Shown: positions 1 through 10,520 of the stretch, one piece after another | Numbering within the stretch: position 1 is the first letter of the stretch | Layout: each line of letters starts with the position of its first letter | Source of the DNA: Cupriavidus basilensis OR16 | GTDB lineage: Bacteria; Pseudomonadota; Gammaproteobacteria; Burkholderiales; Burkholderiaceae | NCBI RefSeq assembly: GCF_000243095.1 | Contig: NZ_AHJE01000020.1 | Coordinates: 56,698 to 120,697, forward strand | DNA length: 64,000 bases | Direction of reading: 5' to 3' | Position numbers and translations under genes: made by a program | The notes under the pieces: generated by a model | Seen by the model: only the letters and a program-made list of their open reading frames with translations | What the model was told of the DNA's origin: nothing | Databases searched by the model: none

Positions 1-80
1 TTGGTCCAATGTCCGTCGCCCGGCGTCGGGATGGGGGCTGGCGCTGGTGTTGCCCACCGCGCCCCCGCCCCGCTCTTCCA

Positions 81-2048
<1,968 letters not shown>

Positions 2049-2104
2049 TATTCTCTCCTCTTGAGCCCCGCTATCCGCGGGGACTGCAATTCATCCTGAG
2101 GCCG

Positions 2105-2132
2105 AAATGTGGCCGTCCGGGGCCATTTCAAG
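2105..2132 (-). promoter_or_regulatory. Sigma-32-type heat-shock promoter of dnaK
   Basis: Reading the minus strand, CTTGAAA (2126-2132) is followed after 13 bases by CCACATTT (2105-2112). This matches the sigma-32 consensus CTTGAAA and CCCCATnT at all but one informative position. It lies about 57 bases upstream of the dnaK start. A stem of CCCCGC/GCGGGG at about 2066-2082 would fall in the leader. The match is seen directly; its use is inferred from the family. Confidence 0.75.
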
Positions 2133-2273
2133 GGCCAGAAGCGCAAATCCGACTAAATTTCTCGACTTCTCCCTCCGCGCAGCGGCTGCCTGGCCGGCCA
2201 AGTTGAAGGGTGTTGGAAGACGTTGCGCGCCAAGCGTGGTTTTTGTGCTTTTTGAATCACCAGAAAAAGGCGG

Positions 2274-2819
2274 CTAGCGCGCCCGCTGCCACTGGACATC
2301 GCTGCCCCCGCCGGCCCGGTTGAGCACGCGCGCCAGCACGAACAGCAAGTCGGACAAGCGGTTCAGGTACTGGCGCGGCGCCTCGTTCAGGGCTTCCTGC
2401 GCGCCAAGCGCCACCAGCGCGCGCTCGGCGCGCCGGCACACCGTGCGGCACACATGCGCCACCGCCGCGGCCCGGCTGCCGCCCGGCAGGATGAATTCGG
2501 CCAGGCGCGGCAGGTTGGCATTGTAATGATCCAGCCATTGGTCGAGCTGCAGCACCTGCTCTGGCTTGACCAGCACGTAGCCGGGAATGGACAGCTCGCC
2601 GCCAAGGTCGAACAGGTCGTGCTGGATGTGCAGCAAGGCCGAGCGGACGTCGTCGGGCAGCGTCTCGGTGAGCAGCACGCCAAGGCTGGAGTTGAGCTCG
2701 TCGACGTCGCCGATGGCCGCGATGCGCAGGCTGTCCTTGCCCGTGCGGCTGCCGTCGCCGAGCCCGGTGGTGCCGGCATCTCCGGTGCGGGTGGCGATCT
2801 TGGAGAGGCGATGGCCCAT
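2274..2819 (-). CDS. Cob(I)alamin adenosyltransferase, PduO type
   Basis: Transfers the adenosyl group of ATP to cob(I)alamin to make coenzyme B12 in the cytosol. The 181-residue product has the usual PduO length. It shows the N-terminal ATP-binding signature TRTGDAGTTGLGDGSR and the conserved arginine region CRRAERALVAL, followed by YLNRLSDLLF near the C terminus. The chosen start (MGHRLSK) fits the family N terminus; the same frame stays open far upstream, antisense to the neighbouring oxidase gene, but without family similarity. It is divergent from the FAD-linked oxidase, with 240 bases between the two starts. Its name varies between annotations (pduO, cobO, MMAB-like), so no symbol is given. 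Confidence 0.93.
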   Translation of the reverse strand: MGHRLSKIATRTGDAGTTGLGDGSRTGKDSLRIAAIGDVDELNSSLGVLLTETLPDDVRSALLHIQHDLFDLGGELSIPGYVLVKPEQVLQLDQWLDHYNANLPRLAEFILPGGSRAAAVAHVCRTVCRRAERALVALGAQEALNEAPRQYLNRLSDLLFVLARVLNRAGGGSDVQWQRAR

Positions 2820-3059
2820 GCGGGACTCCTGCGTTGGTGAGTCCGCCATTATGGCGTGCATCTGGCCGCTCGCGTTATCGCAAGGCCCGGCGCCGGGTGC
2901 CTGTTGCGGCGCCCGCCCCGCGAGCCGCCACGGGCGCGGCGTAGAATAACGGGATTCGCTTGATACGCTACCGGGTGCGAGTGCCGGCACCGTTCGGAGC
3001 CGGCCTGCCATGGCCGGCACTGCACGGCCCGCGGCCCCCGCAGACCCGCCGGAGACGCC

Positions 3060-4478
3060 ATGAACCAACCCCTTGCCCATGCCGCGCTGGTGCGCCAACC
3101 CTTGCCCGCCGCCGTGCGCGACGCGCTGCAGGCCCGCTTCGGCGAGCGCTTCTCCACCTCCCCTGGCGTCTGCGACCACCATGGCCGCGATGAATCGCCC
3201 TTTCCGCCGGCCGCGCCCGACGGCGTGGTCTTCGCCCATACCACCGAGGAAGTGGCCGAGGTGGCCCGCCTGTGCAACGCGCACCGCGTGCCGCTGATCG
3301 CCTACGGCGCCGGCTCCTCGCTCGAAGGCCACCTGCTGGCGGTGGCCGGCGGCATCAGCCTGGACCTGTCGCAGATGAACAAGGTGCTGTCGGTGCAATC
3401 CGAGGACCTGAACGTGACGGTGCAACCGGGCGTGACCCGCAAGCAGCTGAACCAGGAAATCAAGGATACCGGGCTGTTCTTCCCGATCGATCCGGGCGCC
3501 GATGCGTCGCTGGGCGGCATGTGCGCCACCCGCGCCTCCGGCACCAACGCCGTGCGCTACGGCACCATGCGCGAGAACGTGCTGGCGCTGACGGTGGTCA
3601 CCGCGGACGGCCGCATCATCAAGACCGGCACCCACGCGCGCAAGTCTTCCGCCGGCTACGACCTGACCCGCTTGATGATCGGCAGCGAAGGCACGCTGGG
3701 CATCCTCACCGAGGTGACGGTGCGGCTGTACCCGCAGCCCGAAGCCATCTCGGCAGCCATCTGCAGCTTCCCCAGCATGGGCAGCGCGGTGCGGGCGACC
3801 ATCGAAACCATCCAGCTGGGCGTGCCGGTGGCGCGCGTGGAGTTTGTCGACGCGCTGGCCATCCGCGCCATCAACCGGCATGACAACCTGTCCATGCCGG
3901 AGATGCCGCACCTGTTTTTCGAATTCCATGGCACCGAGGCCGGCGTCAAGGAGCAGGCCGAGACCGTGCAGCAGATCGCCGCCGACAATGGCGGCCAGGG
4001 CTTCGAGTGGGCCACCCGCCCGGAAGACCGCAGCCGCCTGTGGAACGCACGCCATACCGCTTACTTCGCCATGCTGCAGCTCAAGCCGGGCTGCAAGGCA
4101 GTGACTACCGACGTGTGCGTGCCGATCTCCCGCCTGGCCGATTGCGTGACCGAGACCGAGCGCGACCTCAACGCGTCCAGCCTGCCCTGCCCGATCGTGG
4201 GCCACGTCGGCGACGGCAACTTCCACGTGGCGATCCTGACCGACCCCGAAAAACCCGAGGAACTGGCCGAAGCCGAGACCATCAACCGGCGCATCGTGGA
4301 GCGCGCGCTGGCCATGGGCGGCACCTGCACGGGCGAGCACGGCGTGGGCCTGCACAAGATGGATTTCCTGGTCAGCGAGCACGGCGAAGACGCGCTGGAC
4401 CTGATGCGCGCCATCAAGAACGCGCTCGATCCCAACCACATCCTCAACCCGGGCAAGATCTTCCGCGCGGTGCGCTGA
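3060..4478 (+). CDS. FAD-linked D-2-hydroxyacid dehydrogenase (D-lactate dehydrogenase/GlcD family)
   Basis: Oxidises a D-2-hydroxyacid, most likely D-lactate or glycolate, passing electrons to the respiratory chain. The 472-residue product has the FAD-binding PCMH domain with IAYGAGSSLEGH at about residues 81-92 and GSEGTLGILTEVTVRLYP near residue 205. The C-terminal FAD-oxidase domain follows, with the metal-site motifs GHVGDGNFH and GTCTGEHGVG. It ends in DPNHILNPGKIF, as in the cytochrome-type D-lactate dehydrogenases. A GGAG ribosome site precedes the start. The broken LysR gene starts 13 bases downstream, suggesting one transcription unit. The substrate cannot be fixed from sequence. 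Confidence 0.9.
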   Translation: MNQPLAHAALVRQPLPAAVRDALQARFGERFSTSPGVCDHHGRDESPFPPAAPDGVVFAHTTEEVAEVARLCNAHRVPLIAYGAGSSLEGHLLAVAGGISLDLSQMNKVLSVQSEDLNVTVQPGVTRKQLNQEIKDTGLFFPIDPGADASLGGMCATRASGTNAVRYGTMRENVLALTVVTADGRIIKTGTHARKSSAGYDLTRLMIGSEGTLGILTEVTVRLYPQPEAISAAICSFPSMGSAVRATIETIQLGVPVARVEFVDALAIRAINRHDNLSMPEMPHLFFEFHGTEAGVKEQAETVQQIAADNGGQGFEWATRPEDRSRLWNARHTAYFAMLQLKPGCKAVTTDVCVPISRLADCVTETERDLNASSLPCPIVGHVGDGNFHVAILTDPEKPEELAEAETINRRIVERALAMGGTCTGEHGVGLHKMDFLVSEHGEDALDLMRAIKNALDPNHILNPGKIFRAVR

Positions 4479-4491
4479 GGACCAGCGCGGC

Positions 4492-5146
4492 ATGGCATCC
4501 GTGTTCAACCGCGTCCCGCCGCTGCACCTGCTGATCGCGTTCGAGGCCGCCGCGCGCCTGGGCAGCTTCGCGCGCGCGGCCGAGGAGTTGTCGGTCACGC
4601 CCAGCGCGGTCTCGCACCGCATCACACATCGACACCGAGCTGCACCTGGCCATCCCCTTCCTGGACGTGAAGGCGGAAGACACGGATGTGGAGATCCGCT
4701 ACGGCACCGGGCGCTACCCCGACCTGAAGACCACCAAGCTGCTGGTCGAGCCCGTGTTCCCGGCCTGCGGGCGCGAGTACTACGAGCGCATCGACGGCCG
4801 CGCCATCACCAGGCCCGAGCACCTGCACAACCTGGTGCTGCTGCGCAGCCCGCTGGAACCCTGGAAGCCCTGGTTCGAGACCGCGGGCCTGGACTGGCCC
4901 GAGCCTCAGGCCGGCCCGCAATTCAACGACATCGGCCTGATGCTCGAAGCCATCGCCTCCAACCAGGGGGTGGCCCTGGTGCGCCAGCGCATGGCCCGCC
5001 ACTGGCTGTCACTGGGCCAGATGGTACGGCTGCTGGACATCGAATCGGTATCGCCGCACGGTTACTACATCGTCGAGCGCGAACAGGCGCCGCTCAAGCC
5101 GGAGGCGCGGTACTTCGTCGACTGGCTGCTCAGCCTGGACTGGTAG
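4492..5146 (+). pseudogene. LysR-family regulator (GcvA-like), internal deletion with frame change
   Basis: The first 44 codons encode a typical LysR helix-turn-helix (LHLLIAFEAAARLGSFARAA, then VTPSAVSHRI). The frame then runs into unrelated sequence. From about 4622 the +1-shifted frame encodes the C-terminal part of a GcvA-like effector domain (HLAIPFLDVKAEDTDVEIRY through to YFVDWLLSLDW). Roughly 70-80 residues, from the end of the winged helix through the linker to the first part of the effector domain, are missing at the junction. As written no full regulator can be made. It would be expected to control the neighbouring oxidase gene. Decay in the cell and an assembly collapse are both possible. 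Confidence 0.85.
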
Positions 5147-5152
5147 CACCGC

Positions 5153-5235
5153 CGAACCCGAACCTGAACCCGAACCTGAACCCGAACCGACCGACCGACC
5201 GACCTGACCTGAACCTGAACCTGAACCTGAACATC
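5153..5235. repeat. Short tandem repeats between the LysR remnant and the membrane-protein gene
   Basis: An array of the hexamer AACCYG (about 5155-5188) runs into four copies of the tetramer ACCG (about 5186-5203). These are followed by more AACCTG copies to about 5232. The array fills almost the whole gap upstream of the gene at 5262. Slippage of such a repeat could change spacing to that gene's ribosome site. Confidence 0.8.
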
Positions 5236-5261
5236 AACATCGACGAAGAGGAATCCTGCCA

Positions 5262-6056
5262 ATGCTAGCCCTGAAGCTGTTGCTGGTACCCGGCTTCATC
5301 GCATGCATCTCCGTGGCTGGCAAACGCTGGGGCCCCAGCGTGGCCGGCCTGCTGGCCGGCATGCCCGTGGTGGTTGGCCCGATCCTGTTCTTGATCGCAC
5401 TGGAGCGTGGCGCGCCGTTTGCCGCAGCGGCGGCTACCAGCGCCCTCTGCGCCGTGTTCGCGTCGGTCGCGTTCAGCTTGGCTTATGCCTGGAGTTGCCG
5501 CCGGCACGGCTGGCCGCTGGCGCTATCCGCTGCCTTGGGTGCCTGGCTGGCCGCAGCGGCGTTGCTTGGCAGGCTGCCCTTCTCGCCCTTCACCGCCCTG
5601 GCTTTTGCGCTGCTCACGCTAGGCATCTGCCCGTCGCTCTTTCCGCCGCCGGGTCCCGCCGGGCGGGCGGCTCATATGTCTCGCGCGGGGCTGCTGATGC
5701 GCATGCTAGCCGGCGCGGCCCTGACGGTTGCGGTAACGACCCTGTCGGCATCGATCGGCTCTACCTGGAGCGGGCTGCTGGCTGTATTCCCCGTGCTTGG
5801 CATCGTGCTGTCGGTGTTCTCGCATCGGGCAGCCGGCCCGGATTTCGTCATCGCCTTGCTAACGTCGATGGCGGCAGGCTTGTTTTCCTTTGTCGTGTTC
5901 TGCTTCACCTTGGCCGTACTCTTGCCGCATGGCACCATCGCGATCGCCTTTCCCGTGGCAATCCTCGCCGCCGCCGTTACCCAATGGGCAGTCAAGGCAT
6001 ATCGGGAACGACGCGCCAGACGGCGGCCAGCGATTGCCAACCAGGAACCAGCATGA
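5262..6056 (+). CDS. Polytopic membrane protein of unknown function
   Basis: I do not recognise a characterised family. The 264-residue product is very hydrophobic, with about seven or eight predicted membrane segments. Examples are a Gly/Pro-rich stretch near residues 25-45 (VAGLLAGMPVVVGPILFLIA) and a late segment around residues 205-225. A basic tail (RERRARRRP) ends the protein and probably lies in the cytoplasm. The Gly/Pro-rich pattern recalls small transporters or permease halves, but this is only an impression. The AGAGGA ribosome site sits directly after the tandem-repeat array. The stop overlaps the start of the acetyltransferase gene (ATGA), so the two are translationally coupled. 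Confidence 0.8.
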   Translation: MLALKLLLVPGFIACISVAGKRWGPSVAGLLAGMPVVVGPILFLIALERGAPFAAAAATSALCAVFASVAFSLAYAWSCRRHGWPLALSAALGAWLAAAALLGRLPFSPFTALAFALLTLGICPSLFPPPGPAGRAAHMSRAGLLMRMLAGAALTVAVTTLSASIGSTWSGLLAVFPVLGIVLSVFSHRAAGPDFVIALLTSMAAGLFSFVVFCFTLAVLLPHGTIAIAFPVAILAAAVTQWAVKAYRERRARRRPAIANQEPA

Positions 6057-6583
6057 TGCCCATGCAGATCCGCCTGCTCACCCCCAACGACGCTAGCGCC
6101 TTCCAGGCGCTGCGCCTCGAAGGCTTGCTCGAGGCGCCCGCCGCCTTCGGCTCCAGCTTCGAGGAAGAGCGTGACCTGGCACTGGCCACCATCGCCGGCC
6201 GCCTTGAGGCAACGGCCGAAAAGGCCGTGATCGGCGCCTTCGAAGCCACCGGGGACGGCACCGCGCTGGCTGGCGTGGTCGGGGTGATGCGCGAGGACAA
6301 GGTCAAGCAGCGCCATAAGGCGTTTATCTGGGGCATGTACGTGGCACCGCCCTATCGCGACCGGCGCCTCGGGCGGCAGCTGATGGAACAGGCAATGGCG
6401 GTGGCTGCCGCCATGCCCGGCCTGCGCCAGGTCACGCTCTGCGTCAACGTCATCAATGCGCCGGCGATTGCACTCTATGAGGCCATGGGCTTCGTGCGCT
6501 ACGGCGTGGAGCCGCAGGCGCTCTATGTGGCACCGGACTATCACGACAAGCTGGAAATGGTGCACATGCTGGCGCCGCGCTGA
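6053..6583 (+). CDS. GNAT-family N-acetyltransferase
   Basis: Transfers an acetyl group from acetyl-CoA to an amine on an unknown substrate. The 176-residue product has the GNAT fold pattern: the N-terminal strand QIRLLTPNDASAFQALR, the central strand KAFIWGMYVAPPYRDRRLGR with the acetyl-CoA-binding R-x-x-x-G/R-type loop, and the C-terminal VNAPAIALYEAMGFVRYG-like motif. Three methionines lie close together at the start (6053, 6056, 6062). The first overlaps the stop of the upstream membrane-protein gene, so coupling favours it or the next one. Substrate unknown. Confidence 0.9.
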   Translation: MMPMQIRLLTPNDASAFQALRLEGLLEAPAAFGSSFEEERDLALATIAGRLEATAEKAVIGAFEATGDGTALAGVVGVMREDKVKQRHKAFIWGMYVAPPYRDRRLGRQLMEQAMAVAAAMPGLRQVTLCVNVINAPAIALYEAMGFVRYGVEPQALYVAPDYHDKLEMVHMLAPR

Positions 6584-6773
6584 CCAAAAAACGCCCTATT
6601 GCCGCCTTGCGCCACGCCGGTGCTAAGCTGGATTGGTAGCGGCCGGCCCGCGAGGATCCTCCCCGCCACCGCCCGCAAGGCACGTTCCGGGCCAATGCCG
6701 TCATGAGCGATTTTGATCGCCCCGCCATGCGGAATTCACTTCGCCACGGGACTGCGCAGCCACCTGGCTGCGC

Positions 6774-6779
6774 TATAGT
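6774..6779 (+). promoter_or_regulatory. Possible -10 element of the glc operon
   Basis: TATAGT lies about 67 bases upstream of the glcD start, in the 262-base gap after the acetyltransferase gene. No convincing -35 hexamer is seen at the right spacing, so this is a tentative call. The rest of the gap shows no other recognisable element. Confidence 0.3.
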
Positions 6780-6845
6780 CCTTGCTCCCCACCCGCTCCC
6801 GCCCTGCTTTTTTGGCGAGCGCCGGCGGCCATAACAGGAGTTGCC

Positions 6846-8338
6846 ATGAACGCCCCGCACGAAGTCTCACTGGTCGCCGACGACGCACGCCGCAACGCGT
6901 TGCTCGCCGGCCTGGCGAAAATCCTGCCCGATGCGGCGTTGTTGTGGAAACCCGAAGACACCGTGCCCTACGAGTGCGACGGCCTGGCGGCCTACCGCCA
7001 GGTGCCGATGGCCGTGGCACTGCCCGACAGCGAGGACCAGGTCTGCGCCATCCTGCGCCTGTGCCACTCGCTGCAGGTGCCCGTGGTGCCGCGCGGCGCC
7101 GGCACCAGCTGTCCGGCGGCGCCATGCCGATTGCCACCGGGCTGGTGCTGTCGCTGGCCAAGTTCAAGCGCATCATCAGCGTGGACGTGCGCTCGCGCAC
7201 CGCGGTGGTCCAGCCCGGCGTGCGTAATCTCGCCATCTCCGAAGCCGCCGCGCAGTACAACCTCTATTACGCTCCCGATCCTTCCTCGCAGATCGCCTGC
7301 ACCATCGGCGGCAATGTCAGCGAGAACTCGGGCGGCGTGCATTGCCTGAAATACGGCCTGACGGTGCACAACGTGCTGCGCGTGCGCGCCGTCACCATGG
7401 AAGGCGAAGTGGTGGAATTCGGCTCGGAGGCGCCCGACGCGCCGGGCCTGGACCTGCTGGCGGCTGTGATCGGCTCCGAAGGCATGCTGGCGGTGGTCAC
7501 CGAGGTGACCGTCAAGCTGATCCCCAAGCCACAACTGGCGCAGGTGATCATGGCCAGCTTCGATGACGTGGCCAAGGGCGGCAACGCGGTGGCCGATGTG
7601 ATCGGCGCCGGCATCATCCCGGCCGGGCTGGAGATGATGGACAAGCCCGCCACCGCCGCCGTGGAGGAATTCGTGCGCGCCGGCTATGACCTGGACGCCG
7701 CCGCCATCCTGCTGTGCGAATCCGACGGCACGCCGGAAGAAGTGGCCGAGGAAGTGGAGCGCATGAGTGAGGTGCTGCGCGCTTCCGGCGCCAGCCGCAT
7801 CCAGGTGTCGCAAAGCGAGGCCGAACGGTTGCGCTTCTGGAGCGGGCGCAAGAACGCCTTCCCCGCCGCCGGGCGCATCTCGCCGGACTACTACTGCATG
7901 GACGGCACCATCCCGCGCAAGCATATCGGCACGCTGCTCAAGCGCATCGAGGAGATGGAGCGCAAGTACGGCCTGCGCTGCATGAACGTGTTCCATGCGG
8001 GCGACGGCAATATGCATCCGCTGATCCTGTTCGATGGTGCGGACCAGGACGAATGGCACCGCGCCGAATTGTTCGGCTCCGACATCCTGGAGAGCTGCGT
8101 GGAACTGGGCGGCACGGTGACCGGCGAGCACGGCGTGGGCGTGGAGAAGCTCAATTCCATGTGCGTGCAGTTCTCCGCGGAAGAGCGCGAGCTGTTCTTT
8201 GGCGTCAAGGCGGCCTTCGACCCGGCGCGCCTGCTCAACCCGGACAAGGCCATCCCCACGCTGGCGCGCTGTGCCGAGTACGGCCGCATGCATGTGAAGC
8301 GCGGCCTGTTGCCGCACCCTGACCTGCCGCGATTCTGA
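6846..8338 (+). pseudogene. glcD: Glycolate oxidase FAD subunit GlcD, single-base frameshift
   Basis: GlcD is the catalytic flavin subunit of glycolate oxidase (glycolate to glyoxylate). Codons from 6846 encode the N terminus (MNAPHEVSLVADDARRN) up to VPRGAGTS. At about 7108-7112 the reading continues one frame over as LSGGAMPIATGLVLSLAKF and on to the normal end at 8338. The expected junction Gly-Ala-Gly-Thr-Ser-Leu-Ser-Gly-Gly-Ala would need one more C in the run reading agctgtcc. Both halves together give a normal length of about 497 residues, with VFHAGDGNMHP and GTVTGEHGVG intact. A GGAG ribosome site precedes the start. The perfect remainder suggests a recent mutation or a sequencing error. 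Confidence 0.9.
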
Positions 8339-8340
8339 AC

Positions 8341-9300
8341 ATGGCCGCTCCAGACGCCACGCAACGCGCCCGCAGCAGCGCGCAAACCCGCCAGCGCCTC
8401 GGCAAGCCCGAGTCCGGCTGGCGCGAGCGCTGGTACACCATCATCTTCGAGGCCGACACGCGCAACGGGCGGCTGTTCGACATCACCCTGCTGCTGGCCA
8501 TCGTGGCCAGCGTGCTGATTGTGGTGTTCGACAGCCTGCCGGCGGTAAGCCTGCGGCTGGGCCGCGTGTTCACGATGCTGGAGTGGCTGTTCACGCTGCT
8601 GTTCACCGCCGAATACCTGATGCGCATCGTGGTGGTGCGCCGCCCCTTGCGCTATGTGTTCAGCTTCTTCGGCGTGGTCGATTTCCTGTCGATCATCCCG
8701 ACGTGGCTCGCCTTCTTCGTGCCCGAGCTGGCGTTCCTGATCGACGTGCGCCTGCTGCGGCTGCTGCGCGTGTTCCGGATCCTCAAGCTGACGGTGTATT
8801 TCGAGGAGGCGCAGATCCTGTACCGCGCGCTGGCCAACAGCCGGCGCAAGATCTTCGTCTTCCTTGGCACGGTGTTCATCATCACGGTGATCCTCGGCAC
8901 CGTGATGTATGTGGTGGAAGGCCCGCAGCATGGCTTTACCAGCATCCCCGTGAGCATGTACTGGGCGGTGGTGACGCTGACCACCACCGGCTTCGGCGAC
9001 ATGGTGCCCAAGACGCCGCTGGGCCAGTTCATCACCTCGCTGACCATCCTGCTGGGCTACGGCATCATCGCCTTCCCGACCGGCATCGTGGGCGCCGAGC
9101 TGGCCGCCAGCATCATGAAACGGCCGCTGACCACGCGCACCTGCACCCATTGCCTGACCGAAGGCCACGATCCGGACGCTGGCTATTGCAAGCACTGCGG
9201 CAGCGAGCTGCCGCCTTACCAGGACGAGAGCGAACGCGAGCCGGCCGGCTCCGGCGCGGCAGCCGAGGCGTCACCCCGCCGTCCCACTTCTTCCGCCTGA
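8341..9300 (+). CDS. Voltage-gated-type potassium channel with C-terminal zinc ribbon
   Basis: A 319-residue six-transmembrane ion-channel subunit in the inner membrane. The first helix begins near residue 40. The S4-like segment DVRLLRLLRVFRILKL (about 138-153) carries regularly spaced arginines. The pore loop has the K+ selectivity filter TTTGFGDM (about 214-221), followed by the last helix. After the pore, a soluble tail contains CTHC and CKHC, about 14 residues apart, a zinc-ribbon pattern unusual for this family. The gene starts only 2 bases after glcD and ends 30 bases before glcE, so it is embedded in the glycolate operon. K+ selectivity is inferred from the filter. Confidence 0.92.
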   Translation: MAAPDATQRARSSAQTRQRLGKPESGWRERWYTIIFEADTRNGRLFDITLLLAIVASVLIVVFDSLPAVSLRLGRVFTMLEWLFTLLFTAEYLMRIVVVRRPLRYVFSFFGVVDFLSIIPTWLAFFVPELAFLIDVRLLRLLRVFRILKLTVYFEEAQILYRALANSRRKIFVFLGTVFIITVILGTVMYVVEGPQHGFTSIPVSMYWAVVTLTTTGFGDMVPKTPLGQFITSLTILLGYGIIAFPTGIVGAELAASIMKRPLTTRTCTHCLTEGHDPDAGYCKHCGSELPPYQDESEREPAGSGAAAEASPRRPTSSA

Positions 9301-9330
9301 CTCAGTTCAGGCCGACACCAGCCAGCAACC

Positions 9331-10455
9331 ATGCCAGCCATGCCAGCAGATCTGCAAGCCACCCTTACCGCCTTTCGCGATGCCATCCGGCACGCCACCG
9401 ACACGCGCGCGCCGCTGCGCCTGCGCGGCGGCGGCAGCAAGGATTTCTACGGCCAGCAAGCGCAAGGGGCACTGCTCGACACGCGCGCCTACAGCGGCAT
9501 CGTCGACTACGATCCGCCCGAGCTGGTGATCACCGCGCGCTGCGGCACGCCGCTGGTGGAGATCGAGGCGGCGCTGGCCGAGCGGCGCCAGATGCTGGCG
9601 TTCGAGCCGCCGCACTTCGGCTCCGGCGCCGATGCCGGCGACGCGGCCACGATCGGTGGCGCGGTGGCCGCCGGCCTGTCCGGCCCGCGCCGGCAGGCGG
9701 TGGGCGCGTTGCGTGATTTTGTGCTGGGCACGCGCGTGATGGATGGCCGTGGCGACATCCTGAGCTTCGGCGGCCAGGTCATGAAGAACGTGGCCGGCTA
9801 TGACGTCTCGCGGCTGATGGCCGGATCGCTCGGCACGCTGGGGCTGATCCTGGAAGTTTCGCTCAAGGTGCTGCCGGTGCCCTTCGACGACGCGACGCTG
9901 CGCTTTGCGCTGGACGAGGCCGCGGCGCTCGACCGCCTCAACGACTGGGGCGGCCAGCCCCTGCCAATTGCCGCCTCGGCCTGGCACGACGGCGTGCTGC
10001 ACCTGCGCCTGTCGGGCGCGGCGGCCGCGCTGCGCGCCGCGCGCGAGCGGCTTGGCGGCGAAGCCGTGGACGCCACACAAGCCGATGCATTGTGGCGCGC
10101 GCTGCGCGAGCAGAGCCACGCCTTCTTTGCCCCGGTGCAAGCTGGCCGGGCCCTGTGGCGCATTGCCGTGCCAACCACCGCCGCGCCGCTGGCGCTGCCC
10201 GGCGGGCAACTGATCGAATGGGGTGGCGGCCAGCGCTGGTGGCTGGGCGGCAGCGACAGCGCGGCCGACAGTGCCATCGTGCGCGCCGCGGCCCAGGCGG
10301 CCGGCGGCCATGCCACGCTGTTCCGCAACGGCGACAAAGCCGTGGGCGTGTTCACCCCGCTGTCCGCGCCCGTGGCTGCCATCCACCAGCGCCTCAAGGC
10401 GACGTTCGACCCCGCCGGCATCTTCAACCCGCAGCGCATGTACGCCGGCTTCTGA
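9331..10455 (+). CDS. glcE: Glycolate oxidase FAD-binding subunit GlcE
   Basis: Second flavin-domain subunit of glycolate oxidase, working with GlcD and the iron-sulfur subunit GlcF at the inner membrane. The 374-residue product is full length. It has the FAD-binding segment [14 protein letters not shown] near residue 30, the PCMH core [20 protein letters not shown], and [17 protein letters not shown] near residue 170. It ends in [16 protein letters not shown], as in the family. It is intact, unlike its partners glcD and glcF, and lies between the channel gene and glcF. Confidence 0.95.
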   Translation: MPAMPADLQATLTAFRDAIRHATDTRAPLRLRGGGSKDFYGQQAQGALLDTRAYSGIVDYDPPELVITARCGTPLVEIEAALAERRQMLAFEPPHFGSGADAGDAATIGGAVAAGLSGPRRQAVGALRDFVLGTRVMDGRGDILSFGGQVMKNVAGYDVSRLMAGSLGTLGLILEVSLKVLPVPFDDATLRFALDEAAALDRLNDWGGQPLPIAASAWHDGVLHLRLSGAAAALRAARERLGGEAVDATQADALWRALREQSHAFFAPVQAGRALWRIAVPTTAAPLALPGGQLIEWGGGQRWWLGGSDSAADSAIVRAAAQAAGGHATLFRNGDKAVGVFTPLSAPVAAIHQRLKATFDPAGIFNPQRMYAGF

Positions 10456-10520
10456 GCCACGGGCCGCAACGCACCACACCGCATCGATCCCCAGCCAAGG
10501 CACCGGAGAGTCCCCGAACC

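Noticed and set aside
1..80. Start of dnaJ at the left edge
   Set aside because: The 80 bases show no DnaJ-like N or C terminus; presence outside the window is only expected from common gene order.
2049..2273. grpE directly upstream of dnaK
   Set aside because: The 225 bases hold only a promoter and leader; no GrpE-like coding sequence in any frame.
2820..4625. A 783-residue minus-strand frame running from the oxidase gene into the cobalamin adenosyltransferase
   Set aside because: Only the last 181 residues match a family; the rest is antisense to the FAD-linked oxidase and His/Gly/Ala-rich.
5150..5240. Short repeats as a CRISPR array
   Set aside because: Units are 4-6 bases with no spacers and no cas genes nearby.
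4492..5268. The longer first-frame extension of the LysR gene as a real 258-residue protein
   Set aside because: After the helix-turn-helix the sequence is Arg/Pro-rich out-of-frame translation; the conserved effector domain is in another frame.
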